Below, piece by piece: positions 58,509-64,000 of a stretch of DNA of 64,000 nucleotides. Location: assembly GCA_037042915.1 (NCBI GenBank), contig CM073195.1:1054001-1118000 (forward strand). The letters run 5' to 3'. A program made the position numbers and the translations under genes. This stretch comes from Auricularia sp. M13 (lineage: Eukaryota; Basidiomycota; Agaricomycetes; Auriculariales; Auriculariaceae). Below the pieces are notes generated by a model. It did not search any database. It saw only the letters and a list, made by a program, of their open reading frames with translations, and was not told where the DNA came from. Each line of letters starts with the position of its first letter. The first letter of the stretch is position 1.

Positions 58509-58717
58509 GTGCCTGCGGGCTGCTGGACATGATTGAGAGGTGTGGATGACATTTCTCTCGGACAATAGATATCACGATTCGGGGTGTTCCCATGCAACAT
58601 GTGTTTACCCTCATTGTATGCCCACATTGTGGCACAACTTTTCCCTCTTCTAGAAGAACTTGAAGGGACCGCGTTGAGCTGAACAAAATCCTGATAAATT
58701 TCCATGTGAGCGTAGTA

Positions 58718-59117
58718 CAGTCAAACCTGTCATAACCCATAGAGGTCGGTTCAGCCCCCAAGTGGGTATCAGGTTATGGCCTACAAAATGGCCGGCGCTT
58801 ATGATACTGTACCAGTGGAGACGGGCAAGGCATGATGAATACCCTTTTACCACTACTGATATATAGCTGGAATGCTTTCTAGATCATGGAATGTTGTTCA
58901 GAGGCTGTGGGAGTGTGGCAGATCCTCTTCGGAAGCTGAGGAGCTGAACCTCTTCAAAACCCATATGTCCATATCAAATTTTGTCCGGGAGACCATGGGT
59001 TATGGGTTATGACTGGATCATGGGTTTTACATACTGACCGACTTGGTCCGAGCCAAAAGTTATGGGGTAGAGCAGGTTATGGGTTACGACAAGTATGGGT
59101 TAGGACAGGTTCGACTG
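58718..59117 (+). mobile_element. Tc1/mariner-type MITE, 400 bp
   Basis: The left end CAGTCAAACCTGTCATAACC is matched in reverse by the right end (CAGTCGAACCTGTCCTAACC), 18 of 20 identical. Both ends are flanked by TA (58716-58717 and 59118-59119), the target of Tc1/mariner and Fot1/pogo elements, which also start CAGT. GGTTATGGG-like motifs recur inside (for example 58979-59008 and 59073-59087) and match the inner part of the terminal repeats. No coding capacity. It sits between the cupredoxin-like and deacetylase genes, about 210 bases past the former and 236 before the latter, where it may affect the promoter of the deacetylase. Confidence 0.8.
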
Positions 59118-59352
59118 TACTCCGACATCATGTACACTCGGTTAGGCTATGTAAATGCGCAGCATGTGCGCAGCTGATCGTGAATCCTGCCCAAAGCGGA
59201 GGCTGCGGATCCTCACTCCCCCATCGGTATCCTGGACAGGTTTTACGGTATCCTCCCCAACCCGTCCTGAAGAGCGCGCTTGTCGTGCTTGTCCATTCCT
59301 TTGCTGCCCCATCTCCTAGACCTTACCCTCCCATTCGCACCCTCCACCCCAG

Positions 59353-60662
59353 ATGCGCGCATTGACCGTCCTCTCCGCGCTGACCGCCGCGGTCGCCGCT
59401 GCCATCGTTGTGCCCCGCGAGCCGACGCCAGAGATGCAAAAACGCGCACTGGCACCCATCTACGAGAGCTGCAAGGCGGGTTGAGGTCTTACCTGCAGCG
59501 ACGGCGCGCTCGTGCTGATCGAAGGTACCTCAGGTGCCGAACACTGTTGCCCTCACTTTCGACGATGGCCCCTATCTGTATCAGCAAGGCGTGTCCCTCC
59601 GCTTGAGCAGCCTCAGTCATCGGCTGACCGGAGAGCGCAGAGCTAATGACGACGTTGGCGAAGTACAATGCCAAGGCCACGTTTTTCCTGTCAGTGTCCA
59701 GTAGTCTTGAGCGATTACGTGCATTTGCTCACTCTCATTTTCTAGGAACGGCAAGAACTGGGCCTGCATCTACGACGACGCGCGCATTGCGTCCATCAAG
59801 GCGCTTTACGCTGCCGGCCACGAGTTCGGAGGACATACCTGGTCTCATTCGCATTTGCCCGACGTTCGTTGTCATCCTGCAGCCAAAGTAGTGCCTGACC
59901 TTCCCCGTAGCTTACCTGGGACAAAAGTGCGTCCGTTGCGCGCCCACCAGGGAACATACTCACAGCTCAACACTGTATATGTACTAGTTCACAACGAAAT
60001 GTGGCTGTATGTTCGCTCTCTAGCATGTGCTCTCAGTTTGCTGATTTTCTCTGTCACTTAGGGTCGAGCGTATGTTGTTATTCTCCTGTCCCTCTTAGGT
60101 CTTAGACATCGCCACAGAGGCCCTGATCAGGATTCTCGGCGTTAACCCTGCCCTCTTCCGTCCTGTATGTCGCATTCATCGCGATACCTAAATCAACCAC
60201 TCATCATGTCGGTGCAGCCATACGGCGAGTTCAACGACCTTGCGCTTTCCGCCATCCATGCGCGCAACCAGTCCGGTGAGTGCATTTACTGTTTGACAGC
60301 GTTCAGAACGATGCGCACGCATTGACATGCCGTCAGTAATTCTGTGGGATCACGCCTCGGAAGACAGCCTCGGTGCAACGGTGGCGCAGATGAACGCAAG
60401 CTACGACGCTCTCGCCAAAAAGAAGCCGTCCAATGTGCTCACCCTCAACCACGAGGTATACAACACCACCGTCAAGTCCGTCATCCCGCACGCTCTCGAG
60501 GTTCTCTCAGCCAAGGGCTACAAGTTCGTCACCGTCAGCCAGTGTCTGGGCATCAAGCCATACCAGAGCGTTGTCGCACCCTCCACCAAGGACGTACGTG
60601 CCGTCAATCATATTTTGGTGTTCTACTCAATCCTTTGTTCGCAGAGCACGTGGAAGTGCTGA
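59353..60662 (+). CDS. Secreted CE4 polysaccharide (chitin) deacetylase
   Basis: Removes N-acetyl groups from chitin or chito-oligomers at the cell surface or outside the cell. The ATG at 59353 starts a signal peptide (MRALTVLSALTAAVAAAIVV). Exon 2 has motif 1, TVALTFDDGPYLYQQ, with the catalytic-base and metal Asp pair. Then LMTTLAKYNAKATFFL, and HEFGGHTWSHSHLP with the metal-binding HxxxH. Motif 3, FRPPYGEFND, is split by an intron near 60164-60218. Motif 4 is LVILWDHASED-like (ILWDHASEDSLGA), and motif 5 is VLTLNHEVYNTT. The end is VTVSQCLGI, then after a last intron STWKC and a stop at 60662. About nine small exons and about 260 residues, normal. No GPI signal or chitin-binding domain is seen. 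Confidence 0.85.
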
Positions 60663-60937
60663 ACATCACGCGGGATCCTGAGCCTCACACTGTCCGGTTT
60701 CCGATCCTCATAGAAAACTCCTCCCCATCTCGGGCATGCTATTCCTCCTCCACCATCTAAATCGTGCCACCTTCCTGACATCTATCTCATAGTATTGATC
60801 TCACCACACTCTTTCCCTTACACTCGCTTTTAGGGTCTACTCTACGCAGGCACACCTCTTTAAAACTACATGACCATCTTGAGTTGCAACTAATTCCCAT
60901 CATACGATTGCGTGGCGCGCTGGACATTGAAGACTTT

Positions 60938-62971
60938 CTAATGCTCGTGATCATGATCGTGGTCGTGGTCATCGTTCGGCCAGTCCGGGAAACCATCCTC
61001 GAAGACATCCTGAAGCTTCTCCACTTTGGCCGCCTCGTCCAGACTATTGTCCCTCATAATGGCCTGCCACTCTTCCCATTCCGCGTCGTTGAGAAGCGCG
61101 CCGTCTAGCCAGGCCTCGAGAGCCGCGATGTCGAGCTTCTCGCCGATAAACACGAGCTCCTGACGGCGATCGCCCCACTCGCCGCCGGCCGCCATGTCGC
61201 TGCGAACCAGAGCATCGACGTCGTCGTTACCCGAGAGCCACTCCTCCTCAGGGAGAGTGATGAACCAGGGCACTCCGCCGACCAACTCGAGTTGCGCTCC
61301 GGCCTGGGACCAATCGCCCATTCGGTTCGGACGCGTTGCAAGGAAGATGCCGCCCTTGGAGCGGAAGAGCCGCCTCACGAGCGGGTCCGCGGCACGGTTT
61401 TTGATGATCTCAGCGTCCGACGGGGGCACGAGATCGTCCGCGGCGTTTTTCTCCGCATCGTCCTTTTCATTCTCGTCGGCTGCCGCGCCAGCCGCCTCTT
61501 CCGTGGCATCGTCAACGTCCTCGTCCATCGTCTCGTCCTCATCCTCCATCTCCTCGTCCTGATCCATGCGAAGGATGAATTTGTCATAGATGAGGGTCCA
61601 CAACCGGCGCGGATGGAATGGACGCGTCCTGGTGTAGACGAAGTTCCGCACATTGTACTCTTCGGTCTCTGGCTTCGGTGTAATGACATTCTTCCCGTTG
61701 ACCTATAAGTGCGAATGAGAATGTGCCTCACGATCTTGGCGATGCAATAGAAAGTACATACCTGACGAACGGCCATTTCGTGGATGTCTTGCAGCCAGCC
61801 AGCGCCCAGCTGCGCCTTCTCTAGGTTGAACATCTTCGTATTCACCATTTCCTTCACGTCGACCTTGCCGAAGTCGGACTCGATGATTTTGGCGTTATGG
61901 TTGAGCTTGTAGACGAGGCTTCGAAGGGTACGGCGAGTCTCCTCGTCAACCTGACGAATCGATCGTCAGAAGGCGTGCGTGTGGAATTAATATAGGCTAT
62001 GCGCATACCATGCTGATTTTGTTGAGAATCACCACATTGGCAAACTCGATCTGGTCGACCAAGAGGTGAGATACCGTCTGCTCTCCCTCCATCGTCTCGG
62101 GGTCGGCGTCGTCTCGCCTGTTGGACATGATCTCGTCGGTCTCGAAGTCGTGGAGCATCGTGAACGCGTCGAGAACTGTCACTGCAGTGTCTAGCACGGC
62201 GAATTTGTCTAGACCGCCCGCGTTGGATACTGCGAGGCCGGGATGATTGTGAGCGTCAGCAACACGTCGGGCAAGGAAACGAGTCTTTGAGGCAGGCATA
62301 CATTCTCTTGAGAGCCCTTTTCATGTTCTTGTCGAGCCCATTGGCGTCGGACCCAAGAATCATCATCATCTCGGCGACCTTGGGGTCGAAAGACTCAGCG
62401 ACCTGCTGAGGCTCGCTGATGCCGCTGCTCTCGATGATGATGTAGTCGAATTGTCCGAGGTCGTGAAGACGAAGGAGTTCCTCGAGTAGATCGCCGCGCA
62501 ATGTACAGCAGATGCAGCCGTTCTGAAGCTCGACCACCTTTTCCTGAGTACGTTTGATGTGCTGTCCGTCGACGTTAACACTAAGCAGGTATCATCAGAG
62601 ATTGTGCGTGAGGAGATACTCGACGGGGGATCGAATACGAGAGCGTACGTACGCCCCGATATCGTTCACAATGACGGCTATGCGGAGACCGTGATCGTCG
62701 CTCTGCAGAATATGCTTAAGGACGGTCGTCTTGCCGCTGCCCTGTAGAGATCTTCAGTCATCGAGAACGGATACTGCAAAGGAAAACTCACCAAAAAGCC
62801 TGAGATGACCGTAACAGGGAGGACCTTGAGTTCCTTGGGCTTGTTGTCTTTCGCCCTCCGAATCTTCTTCAATGACGAGGAGGTTCTGTTCTTGACGACC
62901 TTGGACTTTAAGACATTGGCGAGCTTCTTGGGCTTGCTTTTGAGCAACATCGGGGACGATTTCGGCGACAT
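60938..62971 (-). CDS. COG0523 (CobW/ZNG1-like) metal-chaperone GTPase
   Basis: G3E-family GTPase thought to insert or deliver metal, in eukaryotes zinc to methionine aminopeptidase for ZNG1. The start chosen is the ATG at 62971 (MSPKSSPMLLKSKPKKLANV). Motifs in order: LKVLPVTVISGFL and, after an intron, Walker A GSGKTTVLKHIL; IAVIVNDIGAVNVDG; VELQNGCICCTLRGDLLEEL with the CxCC metal site; IIIESSGISEPQQVAESFDP; then AVLDTAVTVLDAF and VILNKISMVD (the NKxD-type base-recognition site). The C-terminal CobW_C part has NVRNFVYTRTRPFHPRRLWT, split by an acidic insert at about 61450-61560, then GGVPWFITLPEEEW and RRQELVFIGEKLD. The tail ends in alternating Asp-His repeats (DDHDHDHDHEH), a probable metal-holding tail. 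About seven exons; frame intact. Confidence 0.87.
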
Positions 62972-64000
62972 GGATTTTGTAGGTGACCGTGTTGAGAATG
63001 CCAACGTGAGTTCCAAGCGCTATACGTTGCCCGCAGAGCTTATGAGAAACGGACTGGCCAATGAGATTCCATCCCTTCCGAGTGGCCGACCGTTGAGGTA
63101 CCCTGCAGGATTGCTCTGACCGTTGCGGTACTCTGCGGCGAATATTTCTAATCTCCGGATGAGAAATCCGATGCAGTGAAAACGGACACAATCAGAGGAC
63201 GTGGAAATAGCGGGGTGGATATGTGCGAGTATGGGAAGAGAACGGGGTCGCCAGGGTCAAACCTCCAGGGTCAAGTCGAGTTCTGTACGCAGGACTGTTC
63301 GGCCACAATGCCACTGCTGTCGCGATAGAAGAAGGTCGTCCAATCGAGCAACAGACACGAGCTTCGTATCTAGGGAGGCCTCGACGCAATTTGCTGCACG
63401 GCCTGTCTTAGAACAGCTGTCGAGCCTGCCAAATACTTTCGAGAGAGTTCGAGAGACGAATACGGCTGGCATCGGGCTTCAGTGCGTCAACTTGCAGTTT
63501 TAAGTACGCTGACCCCTCGAAAGGCGCAAAGAAAAGGCATGAAGGCCGAGTTAGCGTGTCTGAGTCGTCTAGTAGGTCGTGGCAGTAATCAGTGTCCAGC
63601 GAGCAGACGTTCCAAACTCCGCGTGCGACAGTTCAAGTTGACCTCAGCTTGAGATCTTGTGAACACGCGCGATTCGCAAGAGTTGCGCATCAAAGCACGT
63701 ATGGCACTGAGGTCGCAACGGCCGCAACGGCCGACCCCTTCCAAGCTTCACGCAGCCCGCGCTGACCGATCTTTCGCTGCATCGCCAGCGGCCAGACAAC
63801 TGCACCCGCGCGTTTGTGAAACGAAAAGCGCTGCCATGGCCGCTGCACGCTTGTCCTCCCGTTCCCGGTTACGACGGCGCCTTGTGCACGGGCTAGAGCG
63901 TCGTACTACTCTCACCACCCACGGCCAACCAGTAGCGGTCGGTGCAAGCAGGGTGCAAGCGCGCCAGCTGTTATAATTGCTTGCGGCTTTCACGATGTAT
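62972..64000. other. Upstream region of the COG0523 gene to window end
   Basis: About 1 kb. Short frames on both strands (63201-63503 plus, 63257-63472 minus, 63659-63976 plus) have no recognisable features. CGGCCGCAACGG-like sequence occurs at 63718-63732. No gene called. Confidence 0.4.

Noticed and set aside
1-64000. tRNA genes, CRISPR arrays, LTR or other virus-like elements
   Set aside because: I saw no B-box-like GGTTCRANNCC in a cloverleaf context, no spaced repeats, and no reverse transcriptase, integrase or capsid motifs. A dedicated scan would be more sensitive.

Overview
The window is nuclear DNA from a filamentous basidiomycete, most likely an Agaricomycete. Genes are dense, split by many introns of about 45-70 bases with GT..AG ends, and rather GC-rich. 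Several products belong to families typical of mushroom-forming fungi. Gene models are assembled from open frames joined at plausible splice sites, so exon edges are approximate unless stated.

Layout. 1-2.8 kb: little beyond one weak gene. 2.8-14 kb: secreted GH105 hydrolase, cytochrome P450, an AN1 zinc-finger protein divergent from a histidine-phosphatase-type mutase, a COG0402 amidohydrolase and a secreted GH25 lysozyme. 15.5-24.6 kb: a VAP/Scs2-like ER protein, a short-chain dehydrogenase, and two GH20 hexosaminidases flanking an antisense NmrA-like gene. 24.8-33.9 kb: a full ABCB transporter and the ribosome-assembly GTPase BMS1. 34.4-35.0 kb: a wrecked alpha/beta-hydrolase whose two halves point at each other. 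35.6-44.7 kb: a Cep57/Ppc89-like spindle-pole protein, a degenerate kinase-like gene, a gene of an uncharacterised Agaricomycete family, and a Ypk1/Gad8 AGC kinase. 45.7-48.1 kb: an amidohydrolase pseudogene beside a 1,000-bp non-autonomous hAT element with a perfect 8-bp target duplication. 48.8-56.8 kb: a secreted M35-like protein without the zinc motif, a small putative mitochondrial protein, and FACT subunit POB3 divergent from alpha-actinin. 57.4-63.0 kb: a cupredoxin-like membrane protein, a 400-bp TA-flanked MITE, a CE4 deacetylase and a COG0523 GTPase.

Functionally this is a mixture of housekeeping genes (BMS1, POB3, YPK, VAP, alpha-actinin, spindle pole) and a secretome rich in sugar-polymer enzymes (GH105, GH25, GH20 x2, CE4). 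There is no sign of a biosynthetic cluster, virus, CRISPR array or tRNA.

The most important pattern for any reader is that many otherwise well-conserved genes, including ones essential in yeast, contain isolated one-base frame breaks, mostly one base missing from a short homopolymer. This looks like a consensus-quality artefact rather than mass gene decay. I found no clear new biological system. The best biological leads are the M35-like protein that lost its active site, the cupredoxin that lost its copper ligands, the AN1 protein ending in a CaaX box, the inverted hydrolase pseudogene and the two small DNA transposons.
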